Below are positions 36,001-48,900 of a stretch of 64,000 bases of DNA, piece after piece (position 1 is the first letter of the stretch; the number at the start of each line of letters is the position of its first letter). This DNA is from Cliona cf. orientalis (taxonomy: Eukaryota; Porifera; Demospongiae; Clionaida; Clionaidae): positions 868,001 through 932,000 of the forward strand of contig OZ005697.1 in the NCBI GenBank assembly GCA_963930775.1. The letters run 5' to 3'. Below the pieces are notes generated by a model. It had not been told where the DNA came from. It ran no database searches and worked only from the letters and a program-made list of their open reading frames with translations. The translations under genes and the position numbers were made by a program.

Positions 36001-39000
36001 GTTTACCATGGCATGTTCTAATTATAAGCGCCAGTTTTAATATTTCTGACTGGAGGTTGGCGCTATATTTAGAACAGAAAAAATATAAAAAAATGCCAAG
36101 TGACGCTTAAATTAGAGTGGCGCAGTAATTAAAACTTTTACGGTAATACAACGCATGGAAAAAAATTAATTATGAAAAACGCACATTTTTCTGGTAAAGG
36201 TCGTCAGTCGCTCCATATATGAACGTTATGAGAATTCATAAAATGCTAATTTATTGCGTTAAATTGGATCATACGTTGTATTCGATTAACTACGGTACTC
36301 ACATTATTCTGTTGGTCCACATTAGCCCTATGCTTTAGTAGTACCCTGGCTGTTTCAACATGTCCACCTTGACATGCCATGATCAGGGGAGTGTCACCGT
36401 CTTCATCCTGCATGAGTTTTGAGAACACACACTGAGTCACATGCACAAAATGTTCCAGGTCATAATGGACACATACATGTGATTGTAACACCACACCAGA
36501 GAGTGGGGGGTGGAGTGGAGTAAATTAATTAAGAAAGAGCTTCACATGCAGGAAGGGGTGTGGCCTATACCAGCCCCTCCCACTCCGTGTCAAACACTGC
36601 CCACCCCAACAATTGAACCAGTTGCCCAGTTTTAAACAGAACGCCTCAACCCTGGATCCATTTCTCTACATCACATCACATCACATCACATCACATCTTA
36701 CTGGAAGGTCCACTTGAGCTCCATACTTCAATAGCACTTTCACACACTCTGTCTCACCAGCATCGCTTACCCAGTGAAGAGCTGATTGGCCATACTGTAG
36801 TGTAAGATCAGTCAGTATGAATACCATCTGCTGTCAATGCACATGTACTATTGAGATTTTATTATTTTACCTCATCTTTGTAGTTCACATCTGCGCCAAG
36901 GTCAAGCAGCACTGTGACCTTTTCAACACATCCTACCCTACTTGCTTTGATCAGAGTGTCGTTGATATCACCAGTCTGCATGAATACAGAGAGAATGCAC
37001 ACACAATTAATGTCCCATAATTATTATACTATATTATGCAACGAAAAATATTTTTCAGATGATCAATTTTCTTATATAGTCCGTGTCCTAACCTGGAGGG
37101 TATAAAAGATGCGCTCTCCTACAAGTTCAGAAGACTCACGATTGGTCAGAATTGTTGTGCCGTGTGCACAAACGAGGTTGCCAGGGCCTAGGGGCCATGG
37201 AGATGCATTCTCGAGCTCGAGCGAGCGGCGCAAGCGCCGCACGTTTCGACAGGCCTGCTCAGCAGGCCACCGAATCTCGAGCGAAGCGAGAGGTGATGTC
37301 TGCTCTTTGTCATGGTCTGGTAGTAGATTCGATGTTTGAGCGGAGTGAGAATGTCGCCATTACACGGTGAGTTTGAGCTGGCCTGCAGTGAGGGGTGTGG
37401 TCTACACCATAATAGCAAAGTTCGTTGCTGCTTTCATCTGCGCATGCACACTGTACTAACTGGCACTCGATTGTATTATAGCATGCTGTTACAGCCGTTA
37501 AGCCAGCGGTCCAATTGTTGCAGATCCAGGAAGTGCATCCGGTGGCACATTCCAGTGCATGAAATTTTTGCTGTTTTTTATCTATTTTTCTTACTTGTTA
37601 TTAGTTAATCATGATGTACACACCAAAATAATAGCGTGATGGATATGGCCCACAGTGGTACCAGTAAGACATGTTGGCCCTGCAAGCCTCCTTAGTCTTG
37701 ATGTGGGAATGGAAAGAGGCCAAAAGTTTTGAGGTGACCATAGGCCACGCCCCCAGCCCAGTGCTGACAATAACTCAATTTTGTGGAGGTTGAAAAATTG
37801 CCTCATCAGCAAACAATAATATGCAGTATGGTACCATACATGCATAATAATATGCAAAATTATCCTAAAAAGCTCATCAAACTTTCTGCACTATGAAGAA
37901 TACGCTATACACCCCTAGCAGTGCACCATACATGCACAACTTACAATCCACTCCTCATCATAGAGAGTGCGGCCGTCCAGTTGGACTTGAACTATGTTGT
38001 GCTGCTGGTAGAACCCGAGAGCCTTAGAATAAGACGCTGCAATCACAGATGAAACTTGCAGTGGGACTAGCCAGGTGATGATCAAACTCCCCCCAACAAT
38101 CTTCTTAATGATAGCTGTCAGTGGAGGGAGGTTAAACTCATCGATCAACGCTGTCCAAAGTGTTTCGATGTAGCTCATGGTCATGTCTGAAAATTTGGTT
38201 GTTCTATCGATTCTCAGCTTCACTTTGAGCTCACGAAATAGTTTCTTGGATTCCTTTGGTGAAAGTGGTTGTTGACCGTCATCTTCAGAATCAGCATCAG
38301 AGTCGTCTTCGGAATCATCAAAATCAGAGAGATCAATGAAATCAACAATCTTGGTAGTAATAAAGAACCCAGAGAGCTGGTCCTTGTATTTGCTCATGAG
38401 CTTTCTTGCTGGATCCTTATCGTCAGGTAGGAATGTTTCAGCGAGCTCTGCTAGAGGACCATAGTGATCATAGCGCCAGAGCTTAGCCTCAGTTACGATG
38501 TTGAACAGCTTAGTGAGGTCAGGAGCTTCAGGGATGCAGCATTCACTCTGGAAGAAGGACACCAAGAACTGATGAGCGTCGCTCACTTTCACCTGTCTAC
38601 CTTCCATGGCCAATCGAACTTCGACCTGGAGCGATGCAAATTGACGTTTGATCTTGCGCATGACTGTCTGGGTCATTTCTAGGCCTGTAGTGATGAATAT
38701 ATTAAAACTCCACATCCTTTGAAATTCTGAGGTTCAAATTCATGCATGAGCTGAAGCCGATAAAAACTCATGATAATGGGCCAGTACAGTTAATAAGAAT
38801 ACACCCCTGTTGAGGAACACTTTTCCAGTTCCCCTGAAGATAAGTAATTGGATAAATTTCCCCCAGAAGACTTAATTAAAATGGAGGCAGTGACCCCAAG
38901 ACTTCATTAGAATGCATCATTTTACCCCCAGAACATCATTAAAATAGCCTCAACACTCCGCAAGACTTCATCAAATCAAGCTACCCCCTCAGGATACAAT

Positions 39001-39516
39001 TATCTTTCCTCAACAGGGGTGTATCTTTATTAACTGGAATAGCCATTATGCAGAAAAGAGTCAGCAAGCTACCATAATATGTTATGCAAAAATTAACTCA
39101 AGCTCTATCATGATTTTCAAATCAAAAATTTTGATAGATGCTATGTCAGCAATACAGTATTAAAACTTACGTGCTTTGGTTTCATCCTGGTCTGGAGCTG
39201 GAGAGTCTTCGGGGATCGTTTGGCTACTAACTGCTCCCACGTACTTGCTTCTGATGTTTGCGGCGATCGTATTCTTCCCCATGGCGTTCAAGGCGTTTGC
39301 CAGCTTGTCCCAGCTGGCCTCGGGGTCATAGTCCAGCCACTTGGACACCATCATTCGTAGGTGACCCTCGATGTCTGGGCTGGAGCCTATCAGTTTGAGG
39401 ATGGATTCTGGCAGACCTAGGTGGATACCTAGGTCATGCCACTCGGCGATCACATCCTTCAAGGCAATGACGATGTTTTTTATCTCGAACTTGATATCAT
39501 CTGTGCAGTCAGACAT
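33020..39516 (-). CDS. Array gene E: eight ankyrin repeats (no R8), class 2 death domain
   Basis: Exons: death domain 39516-39171; conserved region 38684-37945; R1 36975-36871, R2 36794-36702, R3 36407-36303, R4 34715-34617, R5 34548-34447, R6 33898-33800, R7 33741-33643, R9 33506-33402; tail 33241-33020. Predicted 704 aa. The death domain is class 2 (LGIHLGLPESILKLIGSSPD); exon 2 is of the right-half type (FDDSEDDSDADSEDDGQQ, KLRIDRTTKFSDMTMSYIE). The tail is NMAERTF. The R3-R4 intron carries two extra TA-flanked MITEs, one with a captured coding scrap, and the exon 2-R1 intron carries a CpG-rich repeat. Confidence 0.87.
34803..35224. mobile_element. 422-bp TA-flanked MITE (gene E)
   Basis: The ends CCGTATTGTCTCTAATTTAA and the inverse TTAAATTAGAGGTAATACGG are flanked by TA; GTATTATTGTTGACCC is continuous in the other genes. 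The middle is CpG-rich (CGGCTAGCGCGC, GCGCATGCG). Confidence 0.8.
35675..36143 (+). mobile_element. 469-bp TA-flanked MITE carrying a HIRAN-like coding fragment (gene E)
   Basis: The ends are CCGTAAAAGTTCTAATTACA and an inverse with TAATTAAAACTTTTACGG; TA is on both sides. Inside, 35860-36021 on the + strand is an uninterrupted 53-codon frame. It reads as a HIRAN-like fold core: VVHGFHVYQAIWTPTVGEAL, then a polar stretch EHSNPKDAYAVAVYHG. The G-x-x-x-Y ... W-x-P ... G-E ... N-x-x-D-x-Y-A-V-A-V spacing is the HIRAN pattern found in many cnidarian and sponge genes and transposons. The stop falls where the MITE arm resumes, so the gene piece was captured, not complete. Confidence 0.65.
37025..37600. 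mobile_element. CpG-rich dispersed repeat (gene E, exon 2-R1 intron)
   Basis: It splits TAATTATTA|TTAGTTAATC, which is continuous in other genes. It shares CAACGAAAAATATTTTTCAG, TATATAGTCCGTGTC, TTGGTCAGAATTGT, GTGTGCAC and CTCGAGCGAAGCGAGAG with the inverse-oriented block at about 14960-15605. Not coding as far as I can see. Confidence 0.55.
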
Positions 39517-39620
39517 AGTGGGGATGCACCCACAGCCAAATATGGCGTTATTGAGGAATCTTGCGCATGCTCGGTAAGGTAACGGCTAACGCCCACATTA
39601 ATTTTGTAGGCGGGGCTCGT
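39517..39620 (-). promoter_or_regulatory. Promoter of gene E
   Basis: CArG box at 39536-39545, only about 20 bp from the ATG because the leader is shortened; GCGCATGC core near 39562-39570; GC box ending near 39617 with the same AATTTT expansion as gene C. Confidence 0.5.
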
Positions 39621-39892
39621 TGACACATGCTCTTTGTTAACATTAAAAGTCTGATCAATACTTTAATATATAGCACATCCCCAGTACAAAATCTCTCCAT
39701 ATCAACAAGCATTTGGTCAGTAGCAAGGCTGCACATTGGCCTGTATAATAACTAACTTTGTTGCCTGACGTCGTGACATCCACAATTCATACATAGGTAG
39801 CTACTGCCGTAATATTAAATTTATGTAACCTCAATCTCCCCCCACTTTCCCCCATCGCTCCTGTTCCCTTGATGCCCATCCACATCCTTCAG

Positions 39893-40021
39893 AGTGGTGG
39901 GGAGTGCATGATCCTTCCCTCCGTGTCGGCCGAGGATGCCCCCAAGCTGTTTCCAGAGTTCAAGGTGGTGGACGTGCCCTCTGGCAAGAAGTACATCCGA
40001 GTCACTCCTCAGCCTAACTAG
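39893..40021 (+). pseudogene. Intact orphan copy of the PRDX6 terminal exon (E/F spacer)
   Basis: The full 129-nt exon with acceptor, 42 codons and TAG is retained, together with about 100 bp of the preceding intron from GGTAGCTACTGCCGTAAT on. It differs from the parent (996-1124) at three positions, all third-codon and silent. No upstream PRDX6 exons are present, so alone it cannot make the enzyme. Confidence 0.88.
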
Positions 40022-40530
40022 ACAGAGAAGACTCAACTACAGGGGCCTATAGCTACAGCTGCGTTATATGACAAAATTAATTGTACAGACTCTAGGAATA
40101 AGTTGTGTTGATTTAGATTACATGTAGTTTGCAATAATTTGCCTCCACACGATGTTGAAATTGAAGAACTTTTTTCTTTTTTCTTAATCAACGTCATCAG
40201 CTTAATGTAGTCAGGGGCATCCCATATATATAGCCTTGTTCTCAGTCCATTCTATGTCCTTCAAAACTGAAAATGTGGACTGGCCTGGGAACAAGGCTAG
40301 GGTAACCCCCCATGCACGATTATATGCTACCAATAATTGCACCATGTCATTGTACAATTTAAAAGAGTAAGTTTAATTCTATAATGATCTGTCATCACAA
40401 AGTTTTTGAAAACAAAAGTAATACACACGCTATATTATTATTATTGTTCATTGGAATGTTTGACAGGGTTTCACAAAAACTTATAACTTGACACTGATAC
40501 AAAAAAATAATAATTATTATTGGAAGAGAA

Positions 40531-43500
40531 TTACTTCTCTGGTGCAGGGGCTGTCCCTGTAATTTGTCCTGGTCTATCTCGACGTCCCCTGAGGCGATTC
40601 AAGAGTGATCTCTTTTCCCTCTCTCCCCCAACCCTCTCCTCTCTTGGACGATGGCGCTCCTTCTTCTGATGCTCTTCTTTCTTCTTCACTTGCTCCTTCA
40701 GAAACGTTCTCTCCAACATTTTAAGGAGCCTCTGGTAAACTGACTCTCTTTGCTCCTGAAATTAGTATGTGTGTACAAGTGTATTTATACAATAATGAAC
40801 ACTTGACCATCTCCTCAGTAGCTGCACAGCGTATAATGGTGCATGTGGTAAAAGGTCATCAATAGCGTACACATCAATCGATGCTGGCCCCAGAAATCAT
40901 GGAGATGGCGCCTAAGAGCGACTCTCAACCTTGATAGCGACAAGTTTCGATGCTTCAATCACAGAGACGAACTCGACAACACAGTATTCCTTCTGAAGTT
41001 CAGGTTGGTCACGCTGCTGCAGTCGCGTGCGGGCCAGCCCCTTGTGACAGTGATGCGTGCTATATATAGCGCAAGGCTAGCTTTATTTATCCATGGCATT
41101 ACGTAAGCCAAGAAAACACGTGAAATTCAACCAGCAGTACTTCTCAGAGAAAGTAGCGCTCAGCTTGTAATGTATACACGCGTAAGATACTCTACATATT
41201 TACTGATTTTCAAGTCCAAGAAAGGCTCCAGCGAGGCCCTGAGTTTTCTGGCAATTACCTCATATTGCTACTGGGGAGATAATAATTATTTTGTGTGTGT
41301 GTTACTTGAGTATTATGGCATAGTTGTGGCCACTAAACTGCCCACTCCAATGGCTGACAAACCACAGCTGCTGGCTCACCTCAGTGGGTTCACTCCTCTC
41401 TTGTTCAGTGGTGTGCTGCTCCAGCACTGCACATATAGCCTGCTCACCGCCACCCCTAGCCACCTCCAATGCTGTCAGACCCTCCTAGTGGTGGGGAAGG
41501 ACATACAATGGCCACATCAGGATATGCACATACACTCTCTCTCTCTTGGTTATCTTTACAAGCTATAGAGGCCATCAACATCACTAACAGAGTCATGCTA
41601 TAGCACAGCGAATACACCACATGATTTTATGCTTGCACATCTATAGATTTCAATTCAATTATTACATGTATACAGTTCTAGATAGATCCTACAATAATGC
41701 TGAATTGATCATACCTCGTTTCTGATGTCCACTGCTGCTCCACAGTCGACCAACGCCTTCACTGCTTCTACTTTACCCTCCGCAGCAGCTTCATGGAGGG
41801 CAGTGTCACCACTCTGTAGCATAAACACTTCACTTACTATCATTCTCTGTCTACACAATCAATACTCTTTCTGTCCCACCTCTGATGTGCATGTGCTCTG
41901 TCTGTGCAATAAATATTGCATGGCTCTACCTTGTCTCTGATGTCCACTGCTGCTCCATGCTTCACTAAGAGGTTGATTACTTCTACTTTACCATTCCAGG
42001 CAGCCCTATGGAGGGCAGTGCGACCATTCTGTAACATAATGCATCAAGTTACTATTGTACAAACAGTGGCTGTAGCGGAGTTTCACCTTGTCAGTGATGT
42101 TGGGATCAGCTTTAGCCGCTAGGAGAACACTCACAGTCTCAGTGTAGCCTTGCAAACTGGCCCATATTAGACCAGTCCGGCCGTCCTGAATGATAAACAT
42201 TTAATGAGCTACAAGTGGTGTTTGACTATACACAGTAGCAATCAAATCACAACCAGGGTTTTATGTAGATTGATCATTCTTGTTGGACGGGGGAAAAATT
42301 GTGTGTGCAAGTACACAGAAATTTTTTTATCCTTGAGATATACATGTATACGCATTATTATGCTGAAATTTCAGCAATTTATTTCTAAAAATAATATTTC
42401 CACTTTGACTTCAGTCAAAAATACAAGCTTATTATTGTTACCCCGCACGCATGCGCAAGGGGTAAAGTAATCGGTCGTGTCGTTGTTGTTGTTGTTGGCG
42501 TCGTTGTCGTCGTGAGCACAAAAATCGCCATATCTCGAGATGTAGGCATCTAAGCGACTCGTAAGCACAACGAATAAATCGACTCCGGCGAAAAACTGGC
42601 TTCAGTGTGCGTCAGATCGATGGACACGGTCCATGGGTGTCACAAATAGTGCCTTTTTATTGGCTAACGTAGCCACGCCTATCGACAGTGCCTACTCAAT
42701 GCATAATGCATATCCATTGCTCATGCGCACAACTAAGTAGCCAAGAATATGACTGGTAAAGATCGTCTAAATCAATAATGCATGTTCGTGAAATCTATTA
42801 CTAAGTCTATCCGCATCCGCTGACGGAGCTGAAATCTGCAGCCTTCAATTGCAAATCATAATGTACTACAGCTATATACAGCTAGACCCAGCTAGATCTG
42901 GTGCAGAGAGAGTGCCTTTTGTCACCGGGCCCTCCGGTAGCTACATGCACATTAAGCAGCATTTGAATTTTCCACTAATTTTCTGAGGTTCACAATATTA
43001 TATAGCTAGCCATGCACGCAAAAGCAACTCTATAGTATGCACAATGTGCACGCGGGGTATGTGCTCTACAGAGCTCTAGTTTTAATTATTTTTGATGATT
43101 ATGCTGGGGGAGGGGGATTCCCCCACCTCTGTATGAAACCCTGACAATGCAGTGTTACACACCTACTGATATGACTAGTAGCACAGCTAACTACATGTCA
43201 GTGCTGCTATGAGCGCTGGGCTAGCCTTGTCCTTAGCTCCACCCCATCCTCTAACACTTGTATGTATAATTCAATAGATTACTGAGGGAGTCCAGGGATG
43301 AGGCTGGTGCTGTGGAAACAATGAAGCCACACACAAAACTCCACCCACAAGTTAACAGATAATCATGATTAGTTACCTCATCTCTACCGAGGTCCACAGC
43401 TGCACCATGGTCGACTAGCATCTGGACTATGTTGGCATACCCCTTACGGGCAGCCAAGTAGAGAGCTGTCTGGCTGCTCTGTACACAACATAACATTATC

Positions 43501-45518
43501 ACATGTAGCTAGCCAATCAAAAGCTGACTGTGCTATAGCTACCTTTTCTTGAATGTCTGTCCTGGCTCCAGCTTTTAATAACAAACTAACGATTTCTGAC
43601 TCCTTCCAATAGCAAGCACAAATCAAAGCTGTATTCCCATCCTGGAGGATATTAATTACTCCACGTAATCAGGGAAGACTAATATTAGATATCACTATTT
43701 GTGTACCAGTATTATTATTTTTGACCCAAAATGTTCATAAATCATCATAATTATTCTAATACAGTGGAATCCCGCTAATTAATGAACACCCCTCAACAGT
43801 GGACACCTGCGATATAACAGAAAATTCTGGATGTCCACATTGTATTTGCATAGACTTCGATATAATATTCAAACCCCCTCAACAGCGGACAATGCACATG
43901 GACTATAATATATTGAGATTCTTATTTTACCTCATCTTGGTAGTTCACGTCTGTGCCAAGGTCAAGCAGCACTGTGACCTTTTCAACACATCCTTCTGCA
44001 CTTGCTTTGATCAGAATGTCATTAATATCACAAGTCTACATGAGTACAGAGAATACACACTAATAATTAATGTCCCATAATTATTATTAGTTAATCATGA
44101 TGTACACAACAAAATAATATTGTGATGGATATGGCACACAGTGGTTGTCAGTAAGACATGTCGGCCCTACAAGCCTCCTTAGTCTTGATGTGGGAATGGA
44201 ATTAGGTCAAAAGCTTTGAGGTGACCATAGGCCATGCCCCCTGTGCTGCCAACAACTTATACGTACAATTATCCTAAAAAGCTCATCAAACTTTCCACAC
44301 TGTGAAGAATACGCTACACACCCCTAGCAGTGCACCATACATGAACAAACTTACAATCCACTTCTCATCATAGAGAGTGCGGCCATCCAGTTGGACCTCA
44401 ACTATGTTGTGCTGCTGGTAGAACCCAAGAGCCTTGGAATAAGTCGCTGCAATCGCAGATGAAACTTGCGGTGGGACTAGCCAGGTGATGATCAAACTCC
44501 CCCCGACAATCTTCTTGATGATAGCCGTCAGTGGAGGGAGGTTGAACTCATCGATCAATGCCGTCCAGAGTGTTTCGATGTAGCTCATGGTCATGTCTGA
44601 AAATTTGGTTGTTCTATCGATTCTTAGTTTCACTTTGAGCTCACGATAAAGCTTCTTGGATTCCTTTGGTGAAAATAAATGTTGAGCATCATCAGAGTCG
44701 TCTTCGAAATCATCAAAATCAGAGAGATCAATGAAATCGACAATCTTGGTAGTAACAAAGAACCCAGAGAGCTGGTCCTTGTATGTGCTCACAAGCTTTA
44801 GTACAGGGTTATCATCAGGTATGTATGTTTGGGCTAGCTCTCTTAGAGGACCGTAGTGATCGTAGCACCAGAGCTTAGCCTCGGTTACGATGTTGAACAG
44901 CTTAGTGAGGTCAGGAGCTTCAGGGATACAGCATTCACTCTGGAAGAAGGACACCAAGAACTGATGAGCGTCGCTCACTTCCACCTGTCTAGCTTGCATG
45001 GCCAATCGAACTTCGACCTGGAGTGACGCAAATTGACGTTTGATCTTTTGGAGCACAGTGCGAGCCATTTCTTGACCTGTAGAAAAATGAACAAGGCACA
45101 AAAAATTAACTATGATCCCTCATCCCTAATAATTTAATATATTATGCTACGTCACTAGCACGGTAAACTTACGTGCTTTGGTTTCATCCTGGTCTGGAGC
45201 TGGAGAGTCTTTGGGGATCGTTTGGCTACTAACTGCTCCCACATATTTGCTTCTGATGTTTGCGGCGATTGTATTCTTCCCCATGGCGTTCAAGGCGTTT
45301 GCCAGCTTGTCCCAGCTGGCCTCGGGGTCATAGTCCAGCCACTTGGACACCATCATTCCTAGGCGATCCTCGACTTCTTGACTGGAGCCCACTACCTTCA
45401 GCATGTGCTCGGGCAGATCTAGTTGGGTGCCAAGCCCGCGCCATTCGGTGATCATATCCCTCAAGGCGGTGACGATGTTCTTGAGCTTGAACTTGATATC
45501 CTCTGCACGGTCAGACAT
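40531..45518 (-). CDS. Array gene F: seven ankyrin repeats (R2-R3 deleted)
   Basis: Exons: death domain 45518-45173; conserved region 45076-44355; R1 44035-43931 (acceptor CATGTAG), R4 43641-43543, R5 43478-43377, R6 42185-42087, R7 42028-41930, R8 41813-41715, R9 41484-41380; tail 40755-40531. Predicted 666 aa. The deletion joins the left half of the R3-R4 MITE to R1-R2 intron sequence at about 43891 (CAGCGGACA|ATGCACATG). Exon 2 is the shortest (acidic linker FDDFEDDSDDAQHLFSPKE). Death domain class 1, tail KMLERTF. Confidence 0.85.
40793..41285. repeat. Dispersed repeat in R9-tail intron of gene F
   Basis: Second copy of the block at 12616-13300, without the 115-bp tandem duplication; contains TGCTATATATAGC and ends before TATTGCTACTGGGGAGATAA. 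Confidence 0.6.
42437..43080. mobile_element. 644-bp element with GCGCATGCG and GAGCTCTAGT ends (gene F)
   Basis: It begins GTTACCCCGCACGCATGCGC, carries a GTT/GTC-rich run at 42479-42513, and ends CAGAGCTCTAGT. Inverse relative of 6990-7369 in gene A. The R5-R6 intron is continuous in the other copies. Confidence 0.6.
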
Positions 45519-45971
45519 GGCTAGCTAGTTCCTTGTTTATCCACTTTTATGGGGATGCACCCACAGCCAAATATGGCGATCCCTAGTCATCTTGCGCATG
45601 CTCGGTAAGGTAACGGATAACGCCCACGTTTGTAGGCGGGGCTCATTGAAAATAGCTTTGTGATAGGTGTTGGAGTGTAGCCTAGTTCCCAGTCCATCCC
45701 ATGTTTTCAATAATTTTGTTGAAGAACATAGGATAAGGACTGGGAACAAGGCTAGGGAAATCCCCCATGCACTATTATAATTATGTATGCTACAATATTG
45801 ATCACGCCTTGTCAATTAATTTGAAAGAATTTTTTTTTAATGATCTGTCATCACACAAATGTTTTGAAAACAAAAATAATACACACGCTATTATTGTGCA
45901 TTGGAATGTTTGATAGGGTTTCACAAAAACTTGTAACATGACACTGATACAAAAATTTAATTGGAAGAGAA
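45519..45971 (-). promoter_or_regulatory. Promoter of gene F and spacer to gene G
   Basis: CArG box at 45567-45576, GCGCATGC near 45594, GC box ending near 45644. The rest is 3' flank of gene G including an inverted pair around CCCAGTCCATCCCATGTTTT (45688) and ACATAGGATAAGGACTGGG (45727). No PRDX6 copy. Confidence 0.5.
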
Positions 45972-48900
45972 TTACTTCTCTGGTGCAGGGGCTGTCCCTG
46001 TAATTTGTCTTGGTCTATCTCGACGTCCCCTGAGGCGATTCAAGAGTGATCTTTTTTCCCTCTCTCCCCCAACCCTCTCCTCTCTTGGATGATGGCGCTC
46101 CTTCTTCTGATGCTCTTCTCTCTTCTTCACTTGCTCCTTCAGAAATATTCTCTCTGCCATATTAAGGAGACTTCGGTAAAATGACTCTCTCTGCTCCTGA
46201 AATTAGTATGTGTGCACAAGTGTATGTACACAATAATTATGCTAAAGTGTGTGTGTATCTATTGGGGGACCCCTCTCGTTACTTGAGTATTACGTCATAG
46301 TTGTGACCACTAAACTGCCCACTCCAATGGCTGACAAACCACAGCTGCTGGCTCACCTCAGTGGGTTCACTCCTCTCTTGTTCAGTGGTGTGCTGCTCCA
46401 GCACTGCACGTGTAGCCCCTTCACCGCCACCCCTAGCCACCTCCATGGCTGTCAGACCCTCCTAGTGTTGGGGAAGGATATACAAGTGCCACATCAGGAT
46501 ATGCACATACACTCTCTCTCTCTTGGTTAACTTTACAAGCTATAATACATGACAGAGGCTAACAGAGTTATGCTATAGCACAGAGTGAATACACCACGTG
46601 TTTATGCTTACACATCCATAGATTTCAATTCAATCACTAATTGCTATACATGATGTACCTCATTTCTGATGTCCACTGCTGCTCCACAGTCGACCAATGC
46701 CTTCACTGCTTCTACTTCACCTACCGTGGCAGCCCGATGGAGGGCAGTGTCACCATGCTGTAGCATAAACACTTCACTTACTATCATTCTCTGTCTACAC
46801 AATCAATATTCTTTCTGTCCCACCTCTGATGTGCATGTGCTCTGTCTGTGCAATAAATATTGCATGGCTCTACCTTGTCTCTGGTGTCCACCGCTGCTCC
46901 ATGCTTCACCAACAGGTTGATTACTTCTACTTTACCCGCCCAGGCAGCATCATGGAGGGCAGTGTCACCATACTGTAACATAATGCATCAAGTTACTATT
47001 GTACAAACAGTGGCTGTAGTGGAGTTTCACCTCGTCAGTGATGTTGGGATCAGCTTTAGCCGCTAGGAGAATACTCACAGTCTCAGTGAAGCCTTTCCAA
47101 CTGACCTGCATTAGACCAGTCCAGCCGTTCTATAATGATAAACATTTAATGAGCTACAAGTGGTGTTTGACTATACATAGTAGTAATCAATCACAACCAG
47201 GGTTTTGTGCAGGTTCTTGTTGGACGGGGGAAAAGTTGTGCATGCAAGCACACAATTTTTTTATCCGTTTTTGTTATGCTGAAAATTTAGCAATTTACTT
47301 CTAAAAAATAATTCTATTTTTATTATCATAACTCAATGTTTTTCAGTCAAAGCTACAGGCTTATTATTGTCTAATTATTTTTGATGATTATGCTGGGGGA
47401 GGGGGATCCCATGCCTGCCCCCACCTCTGTATGAAACCCTGACAATGCATTGCTACACACCTACTGATATACTAGTAGCACAGCTCATGTCAGTGCTGCT
47501 ATGAGCGCTGGGCTAGCCTTGTCCTTAGCTCCACCCCATCCTCTAACACTTGTATGCCTAATTCAATAGATTACTGAGGGAGTCCGGGGATGAGGCTGGT
47601 GCTATGGAAGCAATGAAGTCACACCCACAGAATATTAGGTACTGCATACAGTGGTAGCCAGAAATTTTATGGGGAATTCAAAACTGGTTTCCTCACAACC
47701 AGCAAAAATCTTTTGATAATCACCAATAATAATTTGGTGACATCAATGTGACACACTACCACTAAATTTTAATTCCTACAGATATGGCATTAGCTACTGA
47801 CAAAAGGTTGTACATGTACTGCCGGAATGAAACTATGCAATACTATGATCATACACTAAATCAGCACTAGCATGGATAACAATAAAACCACATCCAAAAC
47901 TCCACCCACAAGTTAACAGATAATCATGATTAGTTACCTCATTTCTGCCAAGGTCCACAGCTGCACCATGGTCGACTAGCATCTGGACTATGTTGACATA
48001 TCCCCAATAGGCAGCCCAGTAGAGAGCTGTCTGGCCGTCCTGTACACAACATAACATTATCACATGTAGCTAGCCAATCAAAAGCTGACTGTGCTATAGC
48101 TACCTCTTCTTGAATGTCTGTCCTGGCTCCAGCTTTTAATAACAAACTAACGATTTCTGAATATTCCTTGAGGCAAGCCCAAATCAAAGCTGTTTCCCCA
48201 TCCTGGAGGATACAAAAATCATTACTCTACATAATCAGGGAAGATTAATAGTAGATATCACTATTTATGTACCAGTATTATTATTGTTGACCCAAAATGT
48301 TTATAAATCCTCATAATTATTGTGGAACCCCACTTAATGGACACCCCTCAACAGCGGACACCCCACTATTCCGTATAACGGACACTTACTTTGTTCCCGT
48401 TCGAGTCTGTGCAATAGGGAACAACTTCACATAATGGCCAGTTAGCCACACCCACCATTAAAATCGGTCAGTTTCAGCGACCAGTGGCTACAGTAAAGCT
48501 TAAATATGTCTTCAATTCTTGCCTAGGAGCTGTCAGTTGACAGACCTCTCATCAATACCGTCTTTTTCATAATCCACAGTAGTGCTTTGTCACGGCTGGC
48601 TGCGATTGTAGGAGGGCATGGTCAACCACTAACCCTGAGCTAAGGACACCTCGCTACAATGGACAAAATCGTTGGTCCCATGGCCAATTGTGTCCGTTTT
48701 AGAGGGTTCCACTGTATTATACTACTCACATTATTCTGTTGGTCCACATTAGCCCTGTGCTTTAGTAGTACCCTGGCTGTTTCAACATGTCCACGTCGAC
48801 ATGCCATGATCAGGGAAGTGTTGCCATCTCGATCCTGCATGAGTTTTGAGAACACACACTGAGTCACATGCACAAAATGTTCCAGGTCATAATGGATACA

